Source of the DNA: Lasiosphaeris hirsuta
Lineage: Eukaryota > Ascomycota > Sordariomycetes > Sordariales > Lasiosphaeriaceae
Assembly (NCBI GenBank): GCA_030549175.1
Contig: JAUKUA010000004.1
Coordinates: 186,001-250,000, forward strand
Reading direction: 5' to 3'
DNA: 64,000 nt
The notes under the pieces were generated by a model. That model saw nothing but the letters and a program-made list of their open reading frames with translations, was not told the DNA's origin and made no database searches. Below, piece by piece: positions 42,174-54,232 of this stretch. Made by a program: the position numbers and the translations under genes. The first letter of the stretch is position 1, and every line of letters begins with the position of its first letter.

Positions 42174-44288
42174 CTTGAAAAAGAAGTAGCGGCTAGGGAG
42201 ATTTGGGTATGGAGTGAAGGGAGAAGACAAGTGATCAATCAAGTAGCAAGCGCTCAAAGACGTCCAGAAACAACATTATCCGTCGCAACGGGCTGAGAAA
42301 GAGTGTAATGAGACAGCGAGTGCTACTTTGCGCCGAGAGAACAAGCAGATGCGCCTTGAATTTTGGACAAGGGAGCTCTCAACACGACCAAACCCTCGGG
42401 CAGCAACAACCTGACTCGAAGCAAGCTGTCCAATGGTCCCCCGCCCCTTGACTAGCAAGAACGAGTCAACAAAATTCGCATCGGGCTGGAGAAGGGGGTG
42501 GGGAGGACTGCGACAAAACGGCACTCGACATAATCCCCCACCCATTCTATTTGGCGGCAGATTATATGTGATGGGCCGGGTGAGTTCTAAGATGGGATGG
42601 CACTGAGCGGTGGGTCTCTCAGCAAGACGATCGCAAACGGCGGAAACCTTGTTCACGGAGTTGCGAATCAAGACGTGGAGATAGCACGTAAGTGTCCACG
42701 GCCCTTATGTATACTCCCAGACGACATCGCTGGGCGTGAATACGATCAGAGAGACAGGGATGCTTGCATCGGGAGGTCGAAGTAGCGGGATCAGGAAGAG
42801 TGAGGTGAGTGTAATGGCGTTTGTACCAAGTCAGGCAGCCGTCATCAGGCTCCCCAGACGGGATGCTGCAGACAGAAGATTGTCTAGTTCATCCTGCGTT
42901 TCAGGCCACTTGACCGAGTAACGAAGGGGCTGCTCGTTTGCGTCTAGCAACTTGGCGAAAATTTCCAGAGCCAACGCCATCTAACAAGTGCCAAAGTTAG
43001 TCAAACGACCGATTTTATTGTGATCGAAAGTGAGGGACCGAGTATTCCACAAGTACAAAGTAAGCCCGACTTTCCCTCATCCTTGGAAGACAACAAGTTT
43101 TCCGGAATTACCTGGGAGGCAAAAAAGGCAGGTTGGGTTTGGGAATCAGGCTTCCTGGCCTAACGGCCATCGGGCGCAACCCGAACATGAGAGCCTGATG
43201 AGGTGTGATCCGGACGCCTTCACAGTTTGTGAGTGTTTGCGGATGCCACTTGGACGGATGGCCCCCTCGAGGCCTGGGGACTGTGCGAGAAGCCGGGTCT
43301 GTTCCCGAAAGATTCACGGCCTGTATCATTTGAAGCCGATGTCGAGAGTAAAGTTGGGCCGTTGGCAACACACGGCATCGGGAGATAAGCACCTCGGCAT
43401 GCAGAGAATTACGGATACCGATGTAAAGATCTGCCCAGTCACAGCACATGGCTGGGGATGACGGAAGAGAGGACCAACGGCTACAAATCTCGTTCGAGGG
43501 AAAGCCCGGGGGGGAGGTGCATGGCAAATCGAGACGGCCAGGTGAAAGTTCGTGGGGGGCCCATGGGTTGCGGACCATGGGTTCCCCACTCTCCCCACCC
43601 TCGCCCCCCTGTGGCAGGCGCGGAGGGGCGTACCTGCAGGGAACGACATTGCGTGCATTGCACTACTTAATACAAGCGATCTCTGCGGGGCATGTCGTCC
43701 GATCCCGCGCATCCACCTCCAACCATCCCACCCCACCTCACACTCCTTCCTTCACGTTCCCGCCGCTCGGGAGATTTCTGTTTGCGGTTTTGAACATGGA
43801 CCCTGCCAGTGTGGGTGTGCGACAGGCGTCTAAACTGATCTTGCACGACCCACCAGCCTCTGCCCAGCCACTCCCGGCTCTTCCTTGACAGGAAAATCAC
43901 GGCGTGACAAGGTGGCACCCCAGTTGCGCTGAGGAACGTGACAACTGCCCCCTTTGTGTTCACCAAGACGCAGACGCGATGTCGCGGATTGACGCCTCCC
44001 CCAAGAGCAGACAACGTAACTCAAACTTTGATCAGGATTGCATTGGGGCCACACGCCTGGGTTCATTAATTACCACCGGCTCACGATGGCTGTATGCAGC
44101 ACAATTTGTACCCGCTGCGAGCGGTTATTCAGGGGCACAATCTATTTTGCTAGGTGTCGGCGGGTGAATCCACTCTTCAGTTCCATTCTTATATCGTGAT
44201 AAGGCGTGTCATAACCCCCAAAGGCCCCATTGCTGGGCCTTCCCCGGGTGTTTCTTGGATCCCTCCGCCGGTCACCAATCCCACGACG
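42174..44288. other. 2.1-kb intergenic region between divergent genes
   Basis: Contains the promoter of the RGS-LOV gene on the left and that of the GH92 gene on the right. One 49-codon minus-strand frame is listed separately. Overlapping frames at 43.4-43.9 kb are not supported. G/C-rich runs occur near 43500-43620. Confidence 0.55.
42831..42980 (-). CDS. Possible short gene, 49 residues, behind a splice-acceptor-like site
   Basis: ATG 42978-42980 to TGA 42831-42833. The product (MALALEIFAKLLDANEQPLR, later PETQDELDNLLSAASRLGSL) is helical and unlike random GC-rich translation. Directly upstream of the ATG lies a gactaac branch-like motif followed by ttgttag, i.e. a good intron 3' end. It could therefore be the coding exon of a gene with a 5' UTR intron, or a later exon of a longer gene. 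No family recognised. Confidence 0.3.
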   Translation of the reverse strand: MALALEIFAKLLDANEQPLRYSVKWPETQDELDNLLSAASRLGSLMTAA

Positions 44289-46986
44289 ATGGCCTCTCTC
44301 ATAGCCCTCTGCTTGTTGGCCCTCGTAGGCGGGGCGCTCTCCCAAGACGCGTTCGATCCCCTCAAATACGTCGACCCCCTGATCGGAGCAAGCAATGGGG
44401 GCAATGTTTTCCCTGGTGCCTCGCTGCCCTATGGCATGGCCAAGGCCGTCGCCGACACCAACAGCGGGAGCAACCAAGGAGGCTTCACCCTCGACGGCGC
44501 CCCGGTTACGGGGTTCAGCAGCATGCACGACAGTGGGACTGGCGGGAATCCCAGCCTAGGAAACTTTCCCCTGTTTCCGTACATCAACTGCCCTGACGGC
44601 GACATCAACCAATGCGCCTTCCCCAAGAAGCTTCGCGCGAGGTTTGGGAGCTTCAGCAACAGTAGCGTGTCAGCGAAGCCGGGAAATTTTGCCCTGACAC
44701 TGAATAGTGGGATTCGAGCCGAGATGACAACGACCCATCACACCTCCCTCTTTAGGTTTACATTCCCTCCGGTTGGCCCGGACGGCCAGCCCAGCCAGCC
44801 CCTTATTCTGCAAGATCTTGCGGATCTGGCCGATTCGAGGCAAGACAATGGCACCGTTTCGGTGGACGCCAAGACGGGGCGCATCACTGGCAGCGCCCGC
44901 TTCCTCCCCAGCTTTGGTGGCGGAAACTTTGTCTTGTACTTCTGCACCGACTTCAAGGGCGACGAGGTCCTGGACAATGGCGTCTTCTCCAACAGCCGCG
45001 CAAGCACTGCGGTCAAAAACCTTACCATATCACGGTCAATCAACGGGTACCCACTGCCCGGGGGTGCGTTTGTGAGGTTCAAGTCAGGCGCGCCGGTACT
45101 GGTGCGGACGGCCACCAGCTTCATCAGCGCCGCCCGGGCCTGTTCGCACGGCGAAACGGAGATTCCAACCTTTAACTTTGCCAGCGTTTCCAACACTGCC
45201 ACAGAAGCATGGGCGCAGAAGCTCAAGCCCATCAGGGTGTCGACCACGGGGGTCAGCGACAGTCTAGTGAAGAATTTCTACAGTGGCATCTACCGAACCA
45301 TGATCAACCCCCAGAACTATACAGGAGAGAATCCTCTGTGGTCCAGCAGCGAGCCTTACTTTGACTCGTTTTACTGGTGAGGCGGGTGGATCCAGGCTTG
45401 ATGTGACTTCGGACTGACGTATGACAGCATTTGGGATCTTTTTCGATCACAACTTCCCTTCCTCACCATCACAGACCCTGCGGCCGTGTCTGAGATGATA
45501 CGGTCTTTAATCGACACATATCGGCACGTCGGCTGGCTTCCAGACTGCCGAATGAGCTTGAATAAGGGGTACACACAGGTAGTGTTTGGTCTCTGAGAAT
45601 TAGCTTTTAGGCGCTGACACCGAAAAGGGGGGCTCGAATGCCGACAATGTCCTCGCAGACGCGTATCTGAAGGGGATTGATGGGGGTATCAATGTAAGTG
45701 ATAATGCTCCGGCTGCTGGCCACTGCTGGCCACTGCTGGCCACTGCTGGCCACTGCTGGCTATTGCTGACTTCGACCACTGCAGTGGAATGACGGTTATG
45801 CTGCCGTCGTGAAGGATGCAGAGATTGAGCCGTATGACTGGTGTTGCCAAGGACGGGGTGGCATCGATAGTTGGAAAGAGCTGGGCTACATCCCGGTGCA
45901 GGACTTTGACTTCAAAGGTTTTGGTACCATGACACGGAGTATCTCACGTACTCTTGAATACTCATATAACGACTTCTGCATCGCCCAGATGGCAGATAAG
46001 ATGAACAAAAAATCTGACAAGGAAAAGTATCTCGAGTCCAGCGGCAACTGGCAAAACCTCTACAAAGAGGACCAACCGTCCTTTTGGTGGAACGGGACCA
46101 ACACAGGGTTCACCGGCTTCTTCGAGCCCCGGTTCCTGAACAAAACCTGGGGTTACCAAGACCCCCTGAACTGCTCGTTCCCCGACGAATTCAGCGCCTG
46201 CTCTCTCCAAAACACCGGACGGGAAACTTTTGAGAGCAGCATATGGGAATACGGCTTGTAGGTCCCCCGCCCCTCGAAACCACCACGGACACACCCACTC
46301 TAACTCCTCCCCCTAGCTTCGTCCCGCACGACCAAGCAACCTTGATGACGCTGTACGGCGGGCCCTCGGCCTTTGTCCGCCGCCTCGACTACCTGCACGA
46401 CCAAAATATCACGTACATCGGCAACGAGCCGGCCTTCCTGACCGTGTTCCAGTACCACTACGCGGGGCGGCCGGCGCTGTCGGCGCGGCGCGCGCACTAC
46501 TACATCCCAGCCTTCTTCGCGCCGACGCCCGACGGGCTGCCGGGCAACGACGACTCGGGCGCCATGGGCTCGTTCGTCGCCTTCGCCATGATGGGTCTGT
46601 TCCCCAACCCGGGCCAGGACGTGTACCTCATCACGCCACCCTTCTTCGAGCGCGTCGGCATCACGCACCCGCTGACGGGCCGCACGGCCGTGATCCGTAA
46701 CGTCGGCTTCGACCCGGCGTACCGCGACATCTACATTCAGAGCGCGACGCTGGATGGGAAGCCGTATACGCGGAACTGGATCGGGCATAGCTTCTTCACC
46801 GAGGGGAAGGAGCTGGTTCTTACGCTCGGGCGCAACGAGAGCAGCTGGGGCACGAGGGTGGAGGACTTGCCGCCGAGTTTGGGGACGTATGCCGGGTTCA
46901 ATGGGACGTTCTCGGCAAGGGCGGCGGGGATCAAGAGGGCGAGGAGCTATAAAGGGACATTTGGGATGCTGGGTGGCGCTAGTTAG
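44289..46986 (+). CDS. GH92 family alpha-1,2-mannosidase
   Basis: Secreted, Ca2+-dependent exo-mannosidase acting on N-glycan or mannoprotein mannose. Five exons: 44289-45376, 45428-45578, 45628-45693, 45785-46257 and 46317-46986, all with correct phases, giving 815 residues. Signal peptide at residues 1-18 (cut near ALSQ). N-terminal domain: YVDPLIGASNGGNVFPGA and GFSSMHDSGTG. The splices rebuild FDSFYCIWDLFRSQLP, KGYTQ-GGSNADNVLADAY and NDGYAAV. The last splice gives EYGFFVPHDQATL, the usual GH92 block. The C-terminal catalytic part shows GNEPAF and DDSGAMGSF...GLFPNPG. Intron 3 contains a 10-bp tandem repeat. Likely roles are cell-wall turnover and nutrient acquisition. Confidence 0.94.
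45711..45770 (+). repeat. 10-bp tandem repeat inside GH92 intron 3
   Basis: Four exact copies of cactgctggc (45721-45760), flanked by degenerate copies (ggctgctggc, tattgctgac), fill most of the 91-nt intron 45694-45784. The last degenerate copy supplies gctgac, the probable branch site. Confidence 0.93.
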
Positions 46987-47187
46987 ATGCTTGGAAGTGT
47001 TGTGTTACTCAAATTTTAATTTGACGGGTATTTCCCATCTGAAAATAAAGGGGTATTATGGCAAAAGCTCAGCAACACGCGCTTGGCCCGCCATCGATGA
47101 ATTCATCATACATCTTTTCCAAAAAATGAAGAATAAAAATAAAAATTACATTAGCTGTCTTTCATCATCACGCAATCCCCAAAGACC

Positions 47188-48326
47188 CTAGATCAAAACA
47201 AAAAGGCCCAGTACGAATGTTGCCATATTCGCAACCCAGGTTACCATGCCGGACGGGGCGGCACGGCCGGGCGCTAGGGCCGAGGAGGACCGCACCGTCA
47301 CTGTGACCGTGGAGCTAGCGGCGCGTGAGCTGCTCGACGTGGACGTTGTAGATGTCGACTCGGACTTCGACCCAATGGCGGTAATGCCGATGCCTCCGAT
47401 TCCAGTTGGGCTCAGGCCGGATGTAGGTGTAAAGACTTCGCAGATGGTCGCGAGAATAGAGATTGCTTGAGTTGTGTGTTAGAAGTTGGGACAACAGGTT
47501 ATGAAGAGATTAGGGGCTTATGAGTATCATACCCTCGTAATCCTCTGGGGCCTCGGTCTTGGCCCAAGGGAGACAAGAACTTGCGTAGTCGTCGAACTTG
47601 GTGTTGTAATCACCGCGCTTGTCGTAGCTTCGTCGGGGTGTTAGCCACGACCTAGCACAAGGAAGTTCTCTTGAATCGGGGTCGTTTACCAGAAGCAGTC
47701 CGCAGCGACTGAGGCCCTCACGGTCGTGAAGCCTAGGATCTCATCTGAGCACGAGGCGTATATGCTTACGAACGACGTGCATCCAGCAGGCGCCTTGGGG
47801 GCCAGCGTTGTCTCGGGAATGGCCGTTGCTGTGGCCGAGCTTTTCTTTGGGGTTGTGGTCGCAGCGGCGCCGCATGCCTCAGTTTCGCATACGTCATAGA
47901 GCAACGATGCCGCTGTATTCATGTTAGCATCTTAGCGCAGCATTGGTTTAAACAAGCACATAGCATACTTGAGTAGGCCTCGGTCTCGGTGGGGAACTCT
48001 TCGTAGATGTACGAGGCGCACGTATAATACTCGCTGACGAACTCATGGGTCGATGAGCAGCACAGACAAGACTTTGCGCCTGCAGTTGGCTGGCCCTCGT
48101 CAAGATAGCCAGCCGCGACACAGGAGCTGAGGACGACGTCGGCAGTCGCACAGGCTGAGAAGCCGGCGTCGGTTGTCGCAGCGGCAACGATGACGCCGCC
48201 GACGGCGTGGATATTGATGCCCGGGAGCACTACCTCCTCAATGACATTAACAAGCTCCACATACCCTTCAAGCAGTGCGGTGGCGACGCGCGCCAATGTG
48301 AGGGCGGAGAGGAGATGGCGGACCAT
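47188..48326 (-). CDS. Cys-rich, GPI-type cell-surface protein
   Basis: Four exons: 47969-48326, 47690-47912, 47533-47627 and 47188-47465 (phases 1, 2, 1), 317 residues. Signal peptide MVRHLLSALTLARVATA. The ectodomain is acidic with paired and spaced cysteines (CLCCSSTH, YYTCASYIY, VCETEACG, AGCTSF, ASCSDEI, DCFCYDKRG, SSCLPWA, ICEVF). A Ser/Thr-rich stalk (STSTTSTSSSSRAASST) follows, then a C-terminal hydrophobic tail (MVTWVANMATFVLGLFVLI), the layout of a GPI-anchored wall protein. The introns have good donors (GTATGC, GTAAAC, GTATGA) and CTAAC branch sites. No known domain recognised. The gene is convergent with GH92, about 200 bp from its stop; both products work outside the plasma membrane. 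Confidence 0.78.
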
Positions 48327-49713
48327 CGTGAATATCTTCAGGATCAGATGGTGGTTTTTGCAGGGGCGAAGGTGTAGAATCGTGGCGGGGGCTTCACTGG
48401 GCTTTATGTCTGGGACAAATACTATGTGTGGCAACCCATGAACAGGGGTATTGTAATTCGCATCCACACCTACAACCCACAGCCCATGTTACATCACGAA
48501 TTTGGGTTAGGCTGCAGGAACTAGTGGTGGAAAAGTGCCCCGGACAAGGGCCTAGACGAGGCCAGGACGGCCGGGTGGGATCCGGGCTGGCAAGCCGATG
48601 GTGACCCCGGATTCGTTTCCGCTTGTCAACACACGGCTGCAGCTCTCTAGCATCTCCATGCTCGCCGAGTCTTTTCGAGGTCTAGCTGCCATAGCCTTGA
48701 CACGGTCAACTAGTTTGAGGTGTGTGTGACTTCGGTGAAGAGTCCATCTCGAGTCTAGAACCCCCAGATCCCGTGAGGATCATCGAAAGCCTTGTGCAGA
48801 TATATTGTCGCAATTGTGCGGCTGAGGAAATGGCCGAGGAAATATCAACATGGCCAGACCACACCAACATCAAGTCGCGCTCTCTGCGGGGAGTTTCCGA
48901 GCCAGGGCCTGATTGGACGAGCCCTGGAAAGCTTGCAGGTGATCGGTGCGCGCAGACCCCGCCACCAATATTCTTGGCACTGGTGACGCCGGCGGGAGGT
49001 GCAGCTCTTGGGTCAATTCTCCTGCGCAAGTGAGCTCATCCTAAGCTTCCATTCTTCGAACTCAAGACACATGGATGAGCTGTAGGGCTGTAGCTGTGGG
49101 AACAACCCAGCGCCGTCTGAGAGAGAGACAGGGAAATAGAATACCTATCCAGACCCTGAGGGACAAAGCCTGTCTAGACAGCGCTGCTGCTGTCTGCAAA
49201 TGAAAGAATGGATGGATGGATGGATTGCAATTTCCTCTTCGGCAAGAAAAGACATGGATACAAAAGGTACCCGATGCGAAAGTTCGAACCCGTTGGAACC
49301 CAAAGTCGAGACGCGATGTGGGGCATCACGTGCAGAGGTAGGGGAGCTATGACGTCCTGACGCGTGACGCGCTCTGCTTATTGCGCCCATGCTTGGCAGA
49401 GCTGTTGATGGAGGGCGCCGAAGAAAAGTTGCCAGGCCGTTGCAATTCCCGGCTCCTTCTTCCACTTGCTGCCACTTGCTGCAATGCACGTGCAATGACT
49501 TGAAGCCATTCAGCTCCTCTCCGCCCCCTTCAACAAAAGACTGCTGCCGTAAAGCAGCCATCGTGAACACACTCTTTGTCGTTTTTGGAACATTTGCTGG
49601 GCACTGCCCATGCAGCGCGCCGGCCAACGAAGGGCAACAACCTAACTCTGGTCGTGACTTAGCTCCCCCCAGCGACCAGTGCCTTCTAACGACGCCCACC
49701 TAACTGACCAGCC
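48327..49713. other. 1.4-kb intergenic region with divergent promoters
   Basis: Promoters of the GPI-type gene (minus) and the deacetylase gene (plus). A short gatg repeat occurs at 49210-49224. Frames on both strands at 48.7-49.7 kb lack motifs. Confidence 0.6.
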
Positions 49714-52700
49714 ATGGCGTCGCCGTACTCCAAGTCGCCCTCTCCGCCAAAGAGAGTTTCGGCCCAAATGGCCCAGCCGGCTAACAAAGCCCGAGAGGCT
49801 GGTGATAATGACCTCGCGCAGTCGTTGAAACAGCTTTCAATCTCAGCGTCTTCCCCCTCCCCAGCGAAGCCTCGCTCTCCCAGGCCGCTTTCTTCTGGCC
49901 ACTTTAAGCCCGCCGTCTCCAGGTCGCCCAGCACCACTCGTCCTAGCAGCTCTATGCGAAGTCCTATGCGGAGTCCCCTCAACGGCGCCTCTACGAACGG
50001 CTCGCCATCTCGCTCCGCGACCCCAACCCTGCTAAGGAAAGCTTCGCTAAACTCGCTCCACTCGGCCAACGGTGTCGCGCCGCCTCGTCGTTCTAGCTCG
50101 GCCAACATTTTGTCGCCAAGGTCACCCTTGAGAAGCGTGTCGCCTCCCGAAATGCCCGTGAAGCCGGCCCCTACAGCTGAGTCTGTCGCGAGCGACTACT
50201 TCCAAGCCGAGCTTACGGCCCATCATGGCCAGGACCACCGGCTACCTACTGAGACCATTGTCTTTCTCCACGATGCCTGCTACGGCCACCGGTTTTCTCG
50301 CCCTCGCACATCGCGTGCCGCCCTGACCACCATTGTTGAACGACCCGAGAGGATCAAGGCCTGCGCTCTGGGCGTGTCGGCGGCGTATGTGCGCCTGGGC
50401 GACCGTCACGAAGAGGGCGTATTCCCCATCCGCCCGCGAGCAAATCCAGCTTCTCTACCCTCGATACCGTTCCGGATCCAGAAAACTACCCGACGGCTGT
50501 CCTTGACATCCCAGACCGTGACAAATGTCCACGGAGTCAAGTGGATGGAGGAGCTGAAGTCCATGTGCGACTCGGCCGAGGCAAAGCTAGCCATGAACGG
50601 GAAGGAGCTCCAGCGGCCAGAGGCCGAGCGGGCCGCCAACGGAGATGCGCCCAAGAAGCTCCACGAGGGCGATCTCTATTTGTGTGCCGAGTCCTTGGAT
50701 GCCTTGGAAGGTTCCCTGGGAGGACTCTGCGATGCGGTCGACGCGATCTTCAAACCGCAGGGCCCGAAGAGAGCTTTTGTCGCAATCCGGCCACCCGGAC
50801 ATCACTGCTCCGCCTCGTACCCCTCGGGATTTTGCTGGATCAACAATGTCCATATCGGAATCATGCACGCAATCCTCAGCCACGGCCTGACCCACGCTGC
50901 CATTATTGACTTTGATCTGCACCACGGAGACGGCTCTCAGTCCATCGCCTGGCAGCATAACGCCAGGGGGGTCGGCCTCTCGAAGAATGCGGCTTTGTGG
51001 AAGAAGACATCCATAGGCTACTTCAGCCTGCACGACATCAACTCGTACCCGTGCGAGATGGGCGATGAGGAAAAGGTTAGAAACGCTAGTATCTGCATCG
51101 ACAACGCGCACGGCCAGAGCATCTGGAATGTCCACCTGCAGCCCTGGAAAACCGAGGCTGAGTTTTGGGCCTTGTATGAGACTCGATATTCGGTCCTGTT
51201 GGAAAAGACACGCCATTACCTGAAAGCTCAGACCGATCGGCTCCGTGCTGCGGGCCTGAATCCAAGGGCCGCCATCTTCCTCTCGGCCGGATTCGATGCT
51301 AGTGAATGGGAAGGGGCTGGTATGCAACGGCATAACGTGAACGTGCCGACCGAGTTCTACGCGAGGCTCACTCGCGACGTAGTGCGCATCGCTGTGGAGG
51401 AGGGAACAGGTGTTGAAGGCCGCATCGTCAGCGTCCTCGAGGGCGGATACAGCGATCGCGCGCTTTGCTCTGGGGTGTTGAGCCACTTGTGCGGCCTCGC
51501 AGGTGACGACCCGGCACCTAAGGAGCAGGATTTCAATGGGCTTGGCTATGAAATGGGCCAGCGGATGGGCGCCGTCCGCGGACGTAAGGACTCGTCTGCG
51601 AGCGAAAGAGGCTCCCGGCGCTACGAGCCATCCTGGTGGTCGGCTGCCGAGCTCGAGCAGTTGGAGGATACCATGGCTCCGCCGTTGGAACCAAGGAAGC
51701 CTCGAGTTGCTGCACCACCACCCACTTACTCGACGCCAACGGCAGCCTCAGTTGCCAGAAAGGTAACGCCGAGGCTCCGTCGAAGCGTATCTGGGCTACT
51801 CCCGGGGGCCAACGGATTGCCCATGTCCAGAGCCCCGTCGCCGCCTCCTCCAGAGGTCCCGTGGACTATTGCAGCACATGAGTTGAGCAAACTCCTGATC
51901 CCAACCGGACGCCAAACAGACAGCTGCACACACGAGGATCTCAACGCGGAGGCCACACGAGCCCGACGCGACCGCCAGTCGGTCTTGGCACAGTCTCTCC
52001 CACCGGGCGCCGTACCGACTGCTCAAGCAGAGCGGGCGCCTACCAGGATGGGCCTGAGAGGACGCAAGGCAAAACAGAGTCCCCCCATTGACGAGGAGGG
52101 CACTGAGGATAGGAGGAAAACCATCGCAGGAGCCGCCACGGTCGTGGGTAAAGCTCCGAAGCAATCTAGCCGGCGTCTTAGTGCGGCGTCAACGATTGTG
52201 TCGGAAGGTGCCGAACCTGTGCCACCTGCTGTCCGCCCTGCGCCTATCCGTGGATTTACCAAGCCGGATACGTCTGCAAACGTCAGACCTGAGTCATCGA
52301 TGAGCGCGAGGACGGCTAATGGTAATCCTCTTGCGGTAAAGAAGACGCGGGCTCCGGTGAAGAAGGAGCCTGTCCAACGCGCACCTAGGGGACTAAAGAA
52401 GCTCCCCGGTGCCTTGGGCACCGGGACTGCGGCAGCTCCGAGAACCTCTCCACTCTCGGCCACACCCACCAATGGATCGCCAGACTCTTCTTCGGCTGAT
52501 AAGACAATGGATGACATGGAAAAGCTGACTGGCGATATGAAAAAGATCAAGATCACCTTGGTTACCAAAGCCCAGCGAGAGACTCGGGAACGGGAGCGTT
52601 TGGCCCGAGAAAAGCTTCAGCATACCGACTCCATTTCGGTAGCATTGCCCACACCGGAAAATAAGCCTATGCCACAGCCCGATCACCCGTCGGTAATTCC

Positions 52701-53318
52701 CTCCTCCCCAGCAGAGGGAACCGCGACGCCGCTGTCAAGCCCCCAGCATTGAGCCTTCCGGACAAGTTTCCGTCGACGAATCCGTCCCCGGGTCGTGATT
52801 ACTTTCCCGAGCAGTCACCCGAACTGCCCGCCGGCCCCTTGACTCCAGCGTCCCCTCGCGCCCCCGTGCTTGACCCGCAGCGGGTTCCTCTCCCGTCCAG
52901 CTCGCCCATGCCAGCCAGCCCGTCGCGCAGGAGCCCATCGCGCAGGAGCCCATCGCGCAGGAGCCCCGCTCGCAGCAGTCCCACGCGAGGTTGGTCGTCT
53001 AGTGCAATCTCGACTCCCGCTGATATTTTTATCCCGTATCAGCCCGAGGGGCCCACCCCGGCACCGGTCCCTCAGAATCAGCAGCCCCAGCAGCCACAGG
53101 TGCTGCAATGGCTACTACCCAACACGGAAACGCCGGTGCCAACACCAGCTCCGACGCCCTCTACTATGAGAAGAGCCGATCTCCCTGTGTTTACGGCTAC
53201 GTCGGCGATTCCGTTTGCGCCCAGGTCCGATTCGGCGGCATTGACGCCGCAAGGAGCGGTGGCCCCGAAGAGGGTTGATCAGTCCATTTGGGAGATTCCA
53301 GAGACACCACAAAAATGA
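49714..53318 (+). CDS. HOS3-type histone deacetylase
   Basis: Class II-like Zn-dependent deacetylase of the fungal HOS3 group, acting on histone and other lysines. Long Ser/Pro-rich N-terminus (about residues 1-170). The catalytic domain is about 180-610: VFLHDACYGHRF, RPERIKACALGVS, FVAIRPPGHHC (catalytic His pair), NNVHIGI, DFDLHHGDGS (Zn ligands), GYFSLHD, SAGFDASEWEG (Zn ligand) and LEGGYSDRAL. The C-terminal half is disordered with basic clusters. One frame runs 49714-52750, but the protein-like tail to TGA 53316-53318 (SRRSP repeats, IFIPYQPEG, LPVFTATS) is in another frame. A 47-nt GT-AG intron, 52693-52739, would join DHPS to PPALSLPDKFPS in phase 0, giving 1185 residues. An indel is the alternative. 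Confidence 0.88.
52925..52969 (+). repeat. 15-bp coding tandem repeat (SRRSP)
   Basis: Three units of gcgcaggagcccatc (third imperfect) encode repeated SRRSP in the deacetylase tail, an RS-like, phosphorylatable stretch. Confidence 0.85.
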
Positions 53319-54232
53319 GGCGCATAGTTTGGATTGTCGCTGTCAGGTATTAGTTGTATCATCACTGGGAAAGGGAGGGGAAATGGGTGGAAATACGGTT
53401 GGAAGGCAGGGCTGGAGTTAATGCTTTCTATTTATGCCTTTTATTGTGGAGCAGTGTATGGGTTTGGATGCCTTTCCCTCCAGCGTTACCGAATCCTGTT
53501 TACCAAACATAACCTGGCAGGGTAGGACCATACGGAGTGGCACAAACTAACTTTTGTGTTGGATGGTGTTTATTGGTTTGGTGCACCAGAAACCTTGGAC
53601 CGAGGAATTCGGACAACACTCGGGTGGACGGGAGTACTGCAACTGGTCTACTGGTCTGATACCCTTTCTTTCTTTCAGTGGCAGTGGGATGGATAAAGGC
53701 TGAGCAAGAGCTCAAGGGGATATATTGATAGCTGTTTGGTGTTAATTGTATTCGACTGATATTTGCGGAGCCTCTGATAGCTTAAGCTTTTATTCCAGGA
53801 GGGCCGTTTGCTCGATCCAGTGTCCACTTCGGAAACCCGGGGCTATGCAAGGCTTACGATACCATGCCTGGCAAGTGAGTTTATGATTGCCGCAATACTT
53901 TGACCGTGAAGCCACACCAACCTACTAATAATACAGTGTACCATGTTCCGCCAACTACCCGGCAGTCCCATCCGACTACCGCTCCTCGCCAACACCAGGC
54001 GCAACGACACACACTAGAGAATACCGACTTCACCAGACCCTCGCAAGCCAGCAAGACGACACCAAGGGTTCTACATCGCGAGTTTCTATTCCACGCATCC
54101 ACCCCGACATGGGCCCGTCCCATCCTGCCCACCAATTCCCACTCCACTAAACCCTCCGACCACGGTACCTCCCCCTTCCCTTCCCCATGCGACCCCCCCC
54201 CCCCTTGATCTGAACAACAGCCAGAACCCAAA
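53319..54232. other. Intergenic region
   Basis: 3' flank of the deacetylase gene and promoter/leader of the next gene, which is C-rich just before the ATG (run of C near 54194). No gene seen. Confidence 0.6.

Noticed and set aside
43400..43890. Several 60-146-codon frames upstream of GH92
   Set aside because: They overlap each other on both strands, lack motifs and lie in G/C-rich promoter DNA.
49280..49310. tRNA T-loop-like gttcgaacc
   Set aside because: No acceptor or anticodon stem could be built on either strand.
50587..51486. 299-codon minus-strand frame inside the deacetylase gene
   Set aside because: Antisense shadow of the conserved catalytic domain, with no recognisable features.
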